Of a stretch of DNA of 64,000 nt, positions 28,671 to 36,811 are shown in pieces. The translations under genes were made by a program, and so were the position numbers. Source of the stretch: CAZIOH01 sp964540815. GTDB taxonomy: Bacteria; Myxococcota_A; Polyangia; Fen-1088. Position 1 is the stretch's first letter, and every line of letters begins with the position of its first letter. Under the pieces are notes generated by a model. It was given only the letters and a program-made list of their open reading frames with translations. It was not told the origin of the DNA and made no database searches. The stretch spans positions 1 to 64,000 of the forward strand of contig CAZIOH010000019.1 of NCBI GenBank assembly GCA_964540815.1, written 5' to 3'.

Positions 28671-29717
28671 CTAGTGCGCCTTGCGGGCCATGTACTGCAG
28701 CAGGTCGACGCAGCGGTTCGAGTAGCCCCACTCGTTGTCGTACCAGCTCACCAGCTTGAAGAAGTTCTTGTTCAGCTCGATCGAGCTCCCCGAGTCGTAG
28801 ATGCTCGATCGTGCGTCGTGGATGAAGTCGCTCGAGACGACCTCCTCGTCGCTGTACCCGAGGATGCCCTTCATGTACGTCTCGCTCGCCCGCTTGAGGG
28901 CGGCGTTGAGCTCGGCCAGGCTGGTGTCCTTCTCGGTCTTGAAGGTGAGATCCACGACCGAGACCGTCGGCGTCGGAACGCGGAAGGACATCCCGCTCAG
29001 CTTGCCCTTGACCTGCGGGAGCACCAGCGCCACGGCCTTGGCCGCGCCGGTGGTCGACGGGATGATGTTGATGGCGGCGCTGCGCCCACCCTTCCAGTCC
29101 TTCTTGGAGGGGCCGTCGACGGTCTTCTGGGTGGCGGTGTAGCTGTGCACGGTGGTCATCAGGCCCTCGGTCAGCCCGAAGCCTTCCTTCAGGACCACGT
29201 GGACCAGCGGCGCGAGGCAGTTCGTCGTGCAGCTGGCGTTCGAGACGATGTTGTGCTTCCCGGGATCGTACTGCTCGTGGTTCACGCCCATCACCACCGT
29301 GAGGTCCTCGTTCTTTCCAGGCGCCGAGATGATCACCTTCTTGGCCCCGGCCGTGATGTGCCCCTTGGCTTTCTCGGCCTCGGTGAAGAGCCCGGTGGAC
29401 TCGATGACGTACTCGACGCCGAGGGCCTTCCACGGCAGCTCCGCCGGGGACTTGGCGCTGACCACCAGCACGTCCTTGCCATCCACCACGAGGACGTCGT
29501 CCTCGACCTTGTCGGGAGAGGACTTCTTCGAGCTGACGTGGCCCTCGAACTTGCCCTGGGTCGAATCGAACTTGAGCAGGTAGGCGAGGTTGTCGGCGGG
29601 AACGATGTCGCCCACCGCGACCACCTCGACCTCCTTGCCGAACAGCCCCTGCGTGTAGAGCGCTCGGAACACGAGCCGGCCGATTCGGCCAAAACCGTTG
29701 ATGGCAATCCGGGTCAT
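28671..29717 (-). CDS. gapA: glyceraldehyde-3-phosphate dehydrogenase, type I
   Basis: A 348-residue GAPDH catalysing NAD-dependent oxidation and phosphorylation of glyceraldehyde-3-phosphate. MTRIAINGFGRIGRLVFRAL is the Rossmann loop. The active-site Cys163 lies in SNASCTTN, the base His in 'HSYTATQ', and 'WYDNEWGYSNR' closes the fold. ATG 29717 follows AGGGAGAG; a longer frame adds 13 charged residues. Its own promoter and dyad lie upstream. The gene stop sits in a small AGAGCT repeat (28656-28674). A GC-rich stretch (28600-28655) with GGCC hairpins follows, possibly its termination region. Confidence 0.96.
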   Translation of the reverse strand: MTRIAINGFGRIGRLVFRALYTQGLFGKEVEVVAVGDIVPADNLAYLLKFDSTQGKFEGHVSSKKSSPDKVEDDVLVVDGKDVLVVSAKSPAELPWKALGVEYVIESTGLFTEAEKAKGHITAGAKKVIISAPGKNEDLTVVMGVNHEQYDPGKHNIVSNASCTTNCLAPLVHVVLKEGFGLTEGLMTTVHSYTATQKTVDGPSKKDWKGGRSAAINIIPSTTGAAKAVALVLPQVKGKLSGMSFRVPTPTVSVVDLTFKTEKDTSLAELNAALKRASETYMKGILGYSDEEVVSSDFIHDARSSIYDSGSSIELNKNFFKLVSWYDNEWGYSNRCVDLLQYMARKAH

Positions 29718-29773
29718 TTCTCTCTCCCTTGCGACTTTTTCCAGGACCCCGCGCAACCCACGCGGACAGGCGA

Positions 29774-29801
29774 TCTATACACCCTCGGAACCATCGGGCA
29801 A
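29774..29801 (-). promoter_or_regulatory. sigma70-type promoter of gapA
   Basis: Read on the minus strand: TTGCCC (29801-29796), 16-bp spacer, TATAGA (29779-29774). The predicted start near 29767 gives a 50-nt leader. The inverted repeat at 29791-29812 overlaps its -35 box. Confidence 0.5.
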
Positions 29802-29812
29802 GCGACCGATGG
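29791..29812. promoter_or_regulatory. operator-like inverted repeat over the gapA -35 box
   Basis: CCATCGG (29791-29797), 8-bp spacer, CCGATGG (29806-29812). The arms are perfect. Its position over the -35 element is that expected of a repressor site. Confidence 0.4.
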
Positions 29813-29907
29813 ACACGTCGCGCAAGGCCGGGTGGGCCGTATTCCGCGCCCGTGTCCGTCAGGTTTCGGGGCGTACGGGAATCGCCGCCGGCGCGGCGCC
29901 ACCGCCG

Positions 29908-31668
29908 CTACTGGAGGTTTCGCGTCGTCGCGTGTGGTTCGCTGGCCAGGCGCGCAAACGCCTCGACGATGCCGATCTTTCCCGCCGCCAGATCCGGCGC
30001 GGCGTCCTGTCCGAGGCAGGCCTCGGGCGAGCCGAAGGCGTACGCGGCGAGGTGGGCCGCGAAGCACTGGTGAACCGTGTCCAGCTTGACGAGATCGTTG
30101 ACCAATTCCTCTTCGCCATTGAAAGTGAAGAGGGTCGTCGACGAGTCCTTGGGGACCGCGCCGCTCGCGTCGATGGGCAGGCCCGCCTCGGTGTCTCGGT
30201 AGCGTCCACCCTCGTCGTAGTGCTCGAAGCCGAACCCGATCGGATCGAACTGGTGGTGGCAGAACCCGCAGGCCGCCCCGCTCTTGGCGTGGGCCTGCTC
30301 GTAGCGCTGGCGCGTCGTCATGACCCCCGGCTGCGGCGTCCCGATCAGCGGGACGTTGGGTGGCGGGGTGAGGGTCGGTTGACAGAGCAACCGGTAAAAG
30401 ACGAACAGGCCGCGCTTGGTGGGCGACGACGAATCGGGTCCCGATCTCGTGGCCAGGAACGCGCCCTCGGACATGAGCCCGAGCCCCCGGTTGGCTGGAC
30501 GGGCGATGCTCACGTAATCGCTGGCCGGCGCCGGGAAGCCGTAGTAGCTGGCGAGGGCCGCCGACGGGTTGGTGGTGCCGGCGGTGAGCAGCTCGGTGAC
30601 GCCGCCGTTCTTCTGCAGCACCACCTGGTCGATGAAGGCGCGCATCTCGTTCACCATGTCGGCGCTCACGCCGGTGAAGCTCGGGATGTTGGGCCGCACC
30701 TGCCCACCGACGGCGGTGTAAGCCACGTACTGCTCGAAGAACCGGTGCAGCGCCTGCTTGCCCGTCGGGGTGGCGAGCATGGTCCGGGCCAGCGCCAGCG
30801 GATCGCCGAGATTCCCGGACTCGGCCTTGGTGAGCAGGTCGTCGGTCGGGGTCGAGCCGGTGTAGGTGTACGCGAGCCAGGTCGCGATCTCGGTCGGTGA
30901 GAGCTGGCGGTTCTTGGCCCCGTTCGGGGTCCCGATCTCGCTGCGGTAGATCGCGTTTGGCGACTGGATGAGACCGATGAGGGTCCACTTGAGCGCGGTC
31001 TTGAAGTCGGACTTGGCCAGCGAGGCGTCGAAGAATCCCAGGTAGCGCGCGCTCTCGGCCGGGGTCAGCGCGCGGCGGAACAGGCGCCGACCGTACTTGC
31101 TCACGAAGCTCTGGGCACAGGCGTGGTCCGCGGTGCTGGTCGAGCACGGGAGCAGGTTCGCCAGCGCCGTTCCGGTGACCGCCGTCGCCAGGGACTGCGC
31201 GGTGTCGAGCAGGCCCTCGGCGAACTGCTGGCCGATGAGGTTGGAGCTGTCGTTGTCGAACACGCCGCCCTGGAGCTGGCTGGCGGGGAGCGCGCTCGAC
31301 CACTGCCCGCTGACCTCGGGGAAGATGTCGGCGAGGGTGCTCTGGACCTCGTTGCGGGTAAGCGGACGCAGCCCGGGGCGACCGAGGCTCGGCTGGGCGC
31401 AGGCCAGGGTCGCTCCGATCGTCGCTCCGATCGTCGCGGCGGAGGCCGCGGCGGTTGCGCCGCCCGTGCCCCCGGGGGCGGCGGAAGGGGAGCCAGCTCC
31501 GCCCCCGGTCACGGCGCCACTGCCCGTGCCCCCGGCGTTGCCGCCCGGCAGTCCGCTCCCTCCCGAGCCGGCGCCGGTCGCCGGGGCCGGTGCCGACGGT
31601 CCGGTCTTCCCCGAGCAAGCCGCGAGCAGCAGACCCACCCTGAGCCAGGAGGACGAGGTCGGGATCAT
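29908..31668 (-). CDS. DUF1592/DUF1588-type lipoprotein with CxxCH motif (pair A)
   Basis: A 586-residue exported protein. The signal peptide ends in LLLAAC near residue 18, then a Gly/Ser-rich linker of about 60 residues. The body has the DUF1587/1595/1592/1588 series known mainly from Planctomycetes and Myxococcota: 'PLTRNEVQSTLADIFPE', 'YGRRLFRRALTPAE', 'RGLFVFYRLLCQP', and 'CGFCHHQFDPIGFGFEHYD'. The last contains a CxxCH c-type heme-like motif. The function is unknown; such proteins are thought to act in the cell envelope with DUF1552 partners. It lies 53 bp behind the DUF1552 gene, so probably is cotranscribed. The start ATG 31668 has a weak ribosome-binding site. Confidence 0.8.
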   Translation of the reverse strand: MIPTSSSWLRVGLLLAACSGKTGPSAPAPATGAGSGGSGLPGGNAGGTGSGAVTGGGAGSPSAAPGGTGGATAAASAATIGATIGATLACAQPSLGRPGLRPLTRNEVQSTLADIFPEVSGQWSSALPASQLQGGVFDNDSSNLIGQQFAEGLLDTAQSLATAVTGTALANLLPCSTSTADHACAQSFVSKYGRRLFRRALTPAESARYLGFFDASLAKSDFKTALKWTLIGLIQSPNAIYRSEIGTPNGAKNRQLSPTEIATWLAYTYTGSTPTDDLLTKAESGNLGDPLALARTMLATPTGKQALHRFFEQYVAYTAVGGQVRPNIPSFTGVSADMVNEMRAFIDQVVLQKNGGVTELLTAGTTNPSAALASYYGFPAPASDYVSIARPANRGLGLMSEGAFLATRSGPDSSSPTKRGLFVFYRLLCQPTLTPPPNVPLIGTPQPGVMTTRQRYEQAHAKSGAACGFCHHQFDPIGFGFEHYDEGGRYRDTEAGLPIDASGAVPKDSSTTLFTFNGEEELVNDLVKLDTVHQCFAAHLAAYAFGSPEACLGQDAAPDLAAGKIGIVEAFARLASEPHATTRNLQ

Positions 31669-31721
31669 CTGGCCAACGCGCCGGGCGCCGGTGGGGCGGC
31701 GTCGGGGCTCGCGGCCGAGCG

Positions 31722-33221
31722 TCACGCCAGCACCTCGGTCACGGGGCCGGTGGTGTTCGGGAAGGTGGCGCTCGCCACCCCCATCGCCTTGCACAGGGTG
31801 AGGTAGAGGTCGGTCGCCGAGCGATCGATCTTTCCCGCCGCACCATTGTCGGGCTTGTCGACGGGAAAGCCCACCACCCGCCCGGTCTGGAGCGCTCCCC
31901 CCGCCTTCCCGATGGTGACGAGCGGGAGATTGGACGGGACCTGGGGATAGTCGATCTCGCTCGTGCGGTTGTGCATCGAGCCGTCGCCGATCTCGCTCAT
32001 CACGTAGATCAAGGTGTTGTCGAGCACCTTGGTGCCGGGCGCGGCGGGATCGTCGGTGGTGGCCAGCACGCTCACGATGTTGGTCACGAGCTGCTGGATG
32101 AACCAGCGCTGCGCCTTGGCGAACGGCATGCGGGTCGCGGGATCGTAGTTGTCGACGGTGACCGGTGAGTTGTACTGGGCGCCCATGGCCGCGCGGGGTA
32201 CGGTGTGCGACAGCCCGAGGTGGTGCGCCCCGGCCGCGCCGGCGAAGGTGAAGTCGAAGTCGCAGGTCGCGTACATCGGCATGAGCCCGATCACCTGGGC
32301 GGCGTTGCAGATCATGGCCTGCGTGATGATCTCCATCTGCGCCTGCAGCAGGAGCGGGAAGTTCTTCTCCTGGTAGAAGTAGTCGTTGCCCCCGCTCGGG
32401 TCGACCACCAGGCCCGCGCTCGCGCCGCGCACCATCTCGACCGTCGGCAGGTTCGGGCGACTCGAGCAGGTCGACGTCGCGACCGCCGAGCCCGCAGCCT
32501 GGATGCTCTGGATCGCCGACAGGTGGGCCGCGAGCCGGGTCTGCTCCGAGGTCAGCGCGCCGAGCGTGGCCTTCAGGTCCTGGATCTCCGAGGCGGTGAG
32601 GGCCAGCAGATCCTTGCGAAGCTGGACGTCGGCGCTGGCGGGCCTGCCCGCGGTCGTGCTGGTGCCAAAGAGGGCGTCGGCGACCTGGACCGGGCTCTTC
32701 TGCGGATCGATCGGGGTGCCGTCCCAGAACAGCATCCCGTGGTTGTCCATCCCGTAGGGGATGTGGGAGCAGGCCCCGAGGATGAGGGGCTTGACGCCGA
32801 GGCCCTTGGCGATCACCTGGTCGACGGTGGTGCGTGGGGTCGTGGTGTCGGTCTGGGTCGCACCCGAGAGGCAGTTCACGATGCCCTCGTGGCTCGCCGC
32901 GAGCCCGATGTACTGGAAGCCCTGGTAGACGTTGACGTACGACTTGTAGGGTTGCAGGGGGCCGAGGATGCTGACGTTGGTCTTGTCGAGATCGAAGCTG
33001 GTGGGATCGCTGGCGGAGACCCGGGGATCGAAGTGCTCGGGCGCGGTGCCGTGGGGGACGTACATCAAGAAGAAGCGCTTCGGCGCGGGGCTCGGCGCGG
33101 CGGTCGCGACCCGGGCGATCCGGGCGGCCGCCGCGGCCGACAGGCCCGCGGCCGTGGCCTTGAGGAACAATCGACGCTCGATGCGCTCGGACGCGCGAGT
33201 GAGCCACGGGTTCGTCGGCAT
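31722..33221 (-). CDS. DUF1552 protein with twin-arginine-type signal (pair A)
   Basis: A 499-residue protein. The N-terminus RIERRLFLKATAAGLSAAAA is a Tat-like signal (RRLFLK). The body matches the DUF1552 layout: 'KRFFLMYVPHGTAPEHFDP', 'LILGACSHIPYG', 'MSEIGDGSMHNRTSEIDYP', and a C-terminal 'DLYLTLCKAMGV'. Tat export suggests folding or cofactor loading in the cytoplasm. ATG 33221 follows AAGGTG; a GTG five codons earlier is an alternative. It is first gene of pair A, with DUF1592 downstream, the reverse of pair B. Confidence 0.8.
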   Translation of the reverse strand: MPTNPWLTRASERIERRLFLKATAAGLSAAAAARIARVATAAPSPAPKRFFLMYVPHGTAPEHFDPRVSASDPTSFDLDKTNVSILGPLQPYKSYVNVYQGFQYIGLAASHEGIVNCLSGATQTDTTTPRTTVDQVIAKGLGVKPLILGACSHIPYGMDNHGMLFWDGTPIDPQKSPVQVADALFGTSTTAGRPASADVQLRKDLLALTASEIQDLKATLGALTSEQTRLAAHLSAIQSIQAAGSAVATSTCSSRPNLPTVEMVRGASAGLVVDPSGGNDYFYQEKNFPLLLQAQMEIITQAMICNAAQVIGLMPMYATCDFDFTFAGAAGAHHLGLSHTVPRAAMGAQYNSPVTVDNYDPATRMPFAKAQRWFIQQLVTNIVSVLATTDDPAAPGTKVLDNTLIYVMSEIGDGSMHNRTSEIDYPQVPSNLPLVTIGKAGGALQTGRVVGFPVDKPDNGAAGKIDRSATDLYLTLCKAMGVASATFPNTTGPVTEVLA

Positions 33222-33260
33222 GAGGGCACCTTGCACGGCCCGGGGGAGGGGAACCCGGGC

Positions 33261-33275
33261 GATTGAGCCTCAATC
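33261..33275. promoter_or_regulatory. perfect palindrome upstream of DUF1552/DUF1592 pair A
   Basis: GATTGAG (33261-33267), C, CTCAATC (33269-33275), 40 bp upstream of the operon start. It is a candidate repressor or activator site. I did not see the same sequence upstream of pair B. Confidence 0.4.
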
Positions 33276-33402
33276 TGGCGCACTCCCCGGCAAATGTCGA
33301 TATCCGGAAAGGGCGTTTTCGTCCCCGGCCAGCCTCGGGGTGTGGGCTCCGCCACGGCGGGAAATCCCCTGCCGGCGTCCCGTCCCTGCGGAGGTCACGG
33401 GC

Positions 33403-34728
33403 TCAGAAGGGAATGTCGTCGTTCGCGGGGGATCGTCGACCTCGCGCCGGGCGGCTGGTCCCGCGAGCGCCGCCGGGGGGACCGTTGCGCCGATTCGGCG
33501 AGCTGCCGCGTGGCCGGGGCGGGGGACCAAACACCTCGGCCGCCTCGGCCATCTCGTTCAAGAGCTCCTCCATCATGCGCAGCACGTCGTCGTCGGTTGG
33601 TCCCTCGTCCGTCGCCTGCCTCGTCGCCGGCTCCCTGCTCGATCTTCCGCGGGCTGACGTCGCCCTGGCGGCACTGGGGCCGCGCATGAACGCGTCGATG
33701 GTCAGCTGGCCATCGCGATAGGAGATCACGAAGGCCTGCAGCTCCCGGAGAGCGGCGAGGGCGGACCTGGCCTCGCTGACGAGCGTGGACAGCGGGTCGA
33801 CCTTCCCGCGGCCTCCCGCGCCGCGCTGGCCCTCGCGGGCGGCGCGCTGGAGATCGAGGTGCATCTGGCCCGCCGGGGAGCGTCGGAGCTCGCGGAGCGC
33901 CTGATTCAGCTCGGCGAGCTGGGCGCGCAGATCGTGGTTCATCCGTTCGAGATGGGCGAGCTTGCGCGCGAGCGCGTCGTCCTCGGTCCCCTGCGGATCG
34001 AGGACGCCCGCGCCCATCCAGGCGCGCTCGAGGTGGAGCAGGCGCGCCAGATCGCGCTCCTCGTAGGCGCGCGAGATCTCCTTCATCGCCTCGGTCCGCC
34101 GGACCTTCTCGGCGTCGTCGGAGACCCGATCCGGATGGACCGCCATCGCCAGCCGTCGAAAGAGCCCGCGGAGCGATCGATCCGCCTCCGCGTCGGAAGG
34201 ACGCCGCGCCGAGAACCCACCCGCTCCCGGCGGAGGCGGCTCACGCCGCCCGGTCGCGTCTTCGCCCCGCGCCCAGGCGCCTGGCCCAGGTCCGCCCGGG
34301 CGTTCACTGTCCCCGGGATCCGGTGGATCGTCGAGGCCGGCGGCGGGGTCGTCCGAGAGGGCCTCGTCCGGTGAGAGGACCCCCTGCTCCTCGAGCATGT
34401 CGTACACGAGGCGGATCGCGCGCCGGACCTTCCGAGGCTGTCCTTTGCGCACGAGGAGCTGCTGAAAGAGGCGATGGATCTGTCGTTCGATGGCCTGGAT
34501 CTCGTCCCGGATGGGCTCCACCTCCACCAGCCGCCGGGCCATCTCCCGGAGGTCCTGGTCGAGCCGTGCATGGTCCCTTTGCTTGGCTCCGATCGCCTTG
34601 AGCAGGCGCGCGTGCTCGAAGGTGAGCGCCGCCAGCTTCTGGGGAGGCGCCTGTCGCTCGATCCCGGCAGCGCGGGGTGCGTCCTCTTGCCCTCGAACCT
34701 GCGGGCGCGCGTGTCGTCGTCGAGCCAT
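33403..34728 (-). CDS. J-domain-containing protein with N-terminal coiled coil
   Basis: A 441-residue protein. Residues about 30-115 are a charged helical region (KLAALTFEHARLLKAIGAK onward), probably a coiled coil. An acidic Pro/Gly linker follows, then a J-domain near residues 180-240 with the diagnostic HPD in 'LFRRLAMAVHPDRVSDDAEK'. A second helical region and a basic, Gly/Pro-rich tail complete it. J-domains stimulate Hsp70 ATPase. There is no zinc-finger or DnaJ C-terminal domain, so it is a class III (specialised) J-protein that may recruit Hsp70 to one client. The 34728 ATG lacks a good ribosome-binding site. Confidence 0.75.
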   Translation of the reverse strand: MARRRHARPQVRGQEDAPRAAGIERQAPPQKLAALTFEHARLLKAIGAKQRDHARLDQDLREMARRLVEVEPIRDEIQAIERQIHRLFQQLLVRKGQPRKVRRAIRLVYDMLEEQGVLSPDEALSDDPAAGLDDPPDPGDSERPGGPGPGAWARGEDATGRREPPPPGAGGFSARRPSDAEADRSLRGLFRRLAMAVHPDRVSDDAEKVRRTEAMKEISRAYEERDLARLLHLERAWMGAGVLDPQGTEDDALARKLAHLERMNHDLRAQLAELNQALRELRRSPAGQMHLDLQRAAREGQRGAGGRGKVDPLSTLVSEARSALAALRELQAFVISYRDGQLTIDAFMRGPSAARATSARGRSSREPATRQATDEGPTDDDVLRMMEELLNEMAEAAEVFGPPPRPRGSSPNRRNGPPGGARGTSRPARGRRSPANDDIPF

Positions 34729-34850
34729 GGAGAGGACCAATATAGGTCGCGGCCCCCTCCGAGACCAATCGAAGGGTGGCCCGAAGGTTCGGGCGAGGGC
34801 GCCGCGGCAAATCATGGACCCGAGCTCGAACCGACCGGTATGATGAAGCG

Positions 34851-36416
34851 ATGGGGGATAGTCTCGACGATCGCCCGGGCAGTGCGCCGCAGGGTCACGG
34901 TCACCGCGACTGGCGTGGGCGGCGGGTCGGGCCTCGCGCGCGCACGCGCGTCGGCTCGGCACGGCCCGCCTGGCCCTGGCTCCTCGGGGTGCTGGTCGGG
35001 GCGGCGGGCGGAATCTGCGGCCTGCTCCCATCGCGCTCCGCGCGGGCGGACGGTGCCTTTCCCGCCCCCTTCCGGCTGTTCCTCCCGGCCAATCTTCCCG
35101 ACGACACGACGGTCACCACCAACTTCGGTCTCATCAGCTCCCGCGACGGCGGGCGGACCTGGGCATGGACCTGCGAGCACGGGGCGAGCGATCTCGGGTC
35201 GCTCTACCAGCAGGCGGCCGATGGAGGGAGCGGCCGCATCCTCGGGCTCGCCCGCAACGGGCTCATCTTCACCGACGACGACGGGTGCACCTGGTCGACG
35301 GCGGGGGGCTTCTCGAGCGGAGAGCTGGTGGACGACAGCTTCATCGACCCGGCCAATCCGTCCCACGTCGTCGCGATCGCCCACCACGGGAGTGGGGCCT
35401 CCGCGGTCTTCGAGCTGTTCGCCTCCACGAACGGCGGGACCAGCTTCCTCGGCGCGCCCCTGTTCGCGACCGAGCCGGGTTTCCGGCTGGACGGCGTGGA
35501 GCTCGCGCGCTCGAACCCGGACCGCATCTACGCGACCATGTCGCCGTGGACCGCGACCAGCAACGGCACGCCGCCCAGGATCCTGCGGTCGGACGATGGC
35601 GGCAAGACCTTCAACACCCTCGACGCGTCCGCCGTCACACCGGGAGGGACGCTGGGGATCGCGGCGGTCGATCCCGAGAACCCCGATCGCATCTACCTGC
35701 GGAGCTCGGGGGTCGACGAGCGCTTGCTGATCTCGAACGACGCCGGGCGAACCTTGGCGGTGGCCCTCACCGCCGATTCCGGGCAGCAGCTCTCGGCCTT
35801 CTTCCGGCGGGCAGATGGGACGCTGTTCGCGGCGGCGTTCGATTCCACCGCGGGGACCTTGTTTCGCTCGACCGATTCGGGGGCGTCGTTTCAACCGCTC
35901 CCCGCGACCTTGCACATCGGCTCGATCGCGGAGCGCGGCGGCGCACTCTACGTGCTGGCCAACGGGCTCGACGATCCCTTCCTGGTCGGGATCTCGCGCG
36001 ACAACGGCGACACCTTCCAGGGCTTGCTCGACTATGCCTCGGTCGGGGGCGTGAAGACCTGCGCCGCCGACCTGCGCAACGCCTGCGCCACGAGCTGCCT
36101 CAACCTGAACAACGCCGACGTCTTCGCTCCCCTGGTTTGCAGCACGCTGGTCGGGACCGCCTCCGCCTCCACGGGGGGCTCAGGCGCCACGGGCGATCGG
36201 ATCACGTCGAGCTGTGGTGGGTGCGCGATCGCCGCCAGCCCGGCGGCGCGGGCGTACGCCGCGAGCCGCGCGCGCGTGCGCGGTGATCGGCTGGAGGGCA
36301 GCGCCCTCGCCTCGGTGCTCGGCGCGGCGGCGTTGCTCATGGCGCGCGGGCGTGGTCATCGCGGCTCCGCTCGGCGGAAAGCCGTCGGCAAACCGCGCGA
36401 TACGCACGTGAAATGA
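34851..36416 (+). CDS. BNR/VPS10-like beta-propeller surface protein
   Basis: A 521-residue exported protein. The signal anchor (WPWLLGVLVGAAGGICGLL) lies at residues about 42-60 after a basic N-terminus. The body has repeated Asp-box blades: 'SSRDGGRTWAW', 'TDDDGCTWST', 'RSDDGGKTFNTL', 'SNDAGRTLAVA', 'RSTDSGASFQ' and 'SRDNGDTFQGL', so a six- or seven-bladed propeller. The end has SCGGC, a weakly hydrophobic stretch (ALASVLGAAALLMA) and an Arg/Lys-rich tail, resembling the MYXO-CTERM surface-sorting signal. Ligand unknown. ATG 34851 is chosen because the preceding 25 codons encode Arg-rich sequence. Confidence 0.78.
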   Translation: MGDSLDDRPGSAPQGHGHRDWRGRRVGPRARTRVGSARPAWPWLLGVLVGAAGGICGLLPSRSARADGAFPAPFRLFLPANLPDDTTVTTNFGLISSRDGGRTWAWTCEHGASDLGSLYQQAADGGSGRILGLARNGLIFTDDDGCTWSTAGGFSSGELVDDSFIDPANPSHVVAIAHHGSGASAVFELFASTNGGTSFLGAPLFATEPGFRLDGVELARSNPDRIYATMSPWTATSNGTPPRILRSDDGGKTFNTLDASAVTPGGTLGIAAVDPENPDRIYLRSSGVDERLLISNDAGRTLAVALTADSGQQLSAFFRRADGTLFAAAFDSTAGTLFRSTDSGASFQPLPATLHIGSIAERGGALYVLANGLDDPFLVGISRDNGDTFQGLLDYASVGGVKTCAADLRNACATSCLNLNNADVFAPLVCSTLVGTASASTGGSGATGDRITSSCGGCAIAASPAARAYAASRARVRGDRLEGSALASVLGAAALLMARGRGHRGSARRKAVGKPRDTHVK

Positions 36417-36811
36417 TCAGGCGCTGGCCGGTGGATTTTCCGGAACGAGCTTCCTGCGCAGTCGGCGTCGCCGCTGCGTTTACACACATAGTGCCAGGAC
36501 GAAACATCCCCTGTGTGAAGGAATTGATAAGCATCCCTCAACGACGCAAACGTTGAGATTGGTCGACCGAGACCAACCCAGCTCGAGCACGCCCAACAAC
36601 CAAGACCAAATCTGAGCTGACCAGATCCGCACGGGCTCATTTGAGCTCCCCACGCAGGCGACCTTCTGCGCGCCCGTGCCTCCGGATGGCGACGGACGGC
36701 GGGCTCGAGAGCCGCGCAGGGCTGGTCGTGGCGGTCACGCACGGGTGCTGGGGCGTTGGCGTCGGCCATTCGGCAACTTCCGTAACCTGGACTGGAGGAC
36801 GAAGAAGAAAA
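36417..36811 (+). other. 395-bp leader of the urt-fmd operon, no gene
   Basis: I see no credible coding sequence here. The segment 36481-36620 is visibly richer in A/T than its surroundings and contains three consecutive inverted repeats (listed separately). The rest, 36620-36811, is GC-rich. GGAGG at 36794-36798 lies 13 bases before the urtA ATG, long for a ribosome-binding site; GAAGAAG is nearer. I did not find a convincing -24/-12 (sigma54) pair. Confidence 0.6.
36483..36576 (+). promoter_or_regulatory. three consecutive dyads, candidate operator array or structured leader RNA
   Basis: Dyad 1: CACACA (36483-36488) with TGTGTG (36512-36517), enclosing CAGG/CCTG. Dyad 2: CTCAACG (36537-36543), loop ACGCAAA, CGTTGAG (36551-36557), perfect. 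Dyad 3: TTGGTC (36559-36564), GACCGA, GACCAA (36571-36576), perfect. A further GACCAA lies at 36604-36609. They end about 235 bp before urtA. This may be operator sites for a nitrogen or amide regulator, or an RNA element. I could not match it to the ykkC guanidine riboswitch classes. Confidence 0.45.

Noticed and set aside
28576..29433. Extension of the kinase-HDOD protein upstream into a 969-residue protein
   Set aside because: It would be antiparallel-frame noise across gapA; the kinase fold begins at about the GTG at 28575.
31669..33273. Extension of the DUF1592 lipoprotein into an 1121-residue protein
   Set aside because: The extension overlaps the DUF1552 gene in a different frame and would bury the lipoprotein signal internally.
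36417..36811. ykkC-type guanidine riboswitch or sigma54 promoter upstream of urtA
   Set aside because: I could not find the conserved ykkC blocks, tandem ACGR tetraloops, or a TGGCAC-N5-TTGCA pair; only generic dyads are visible.
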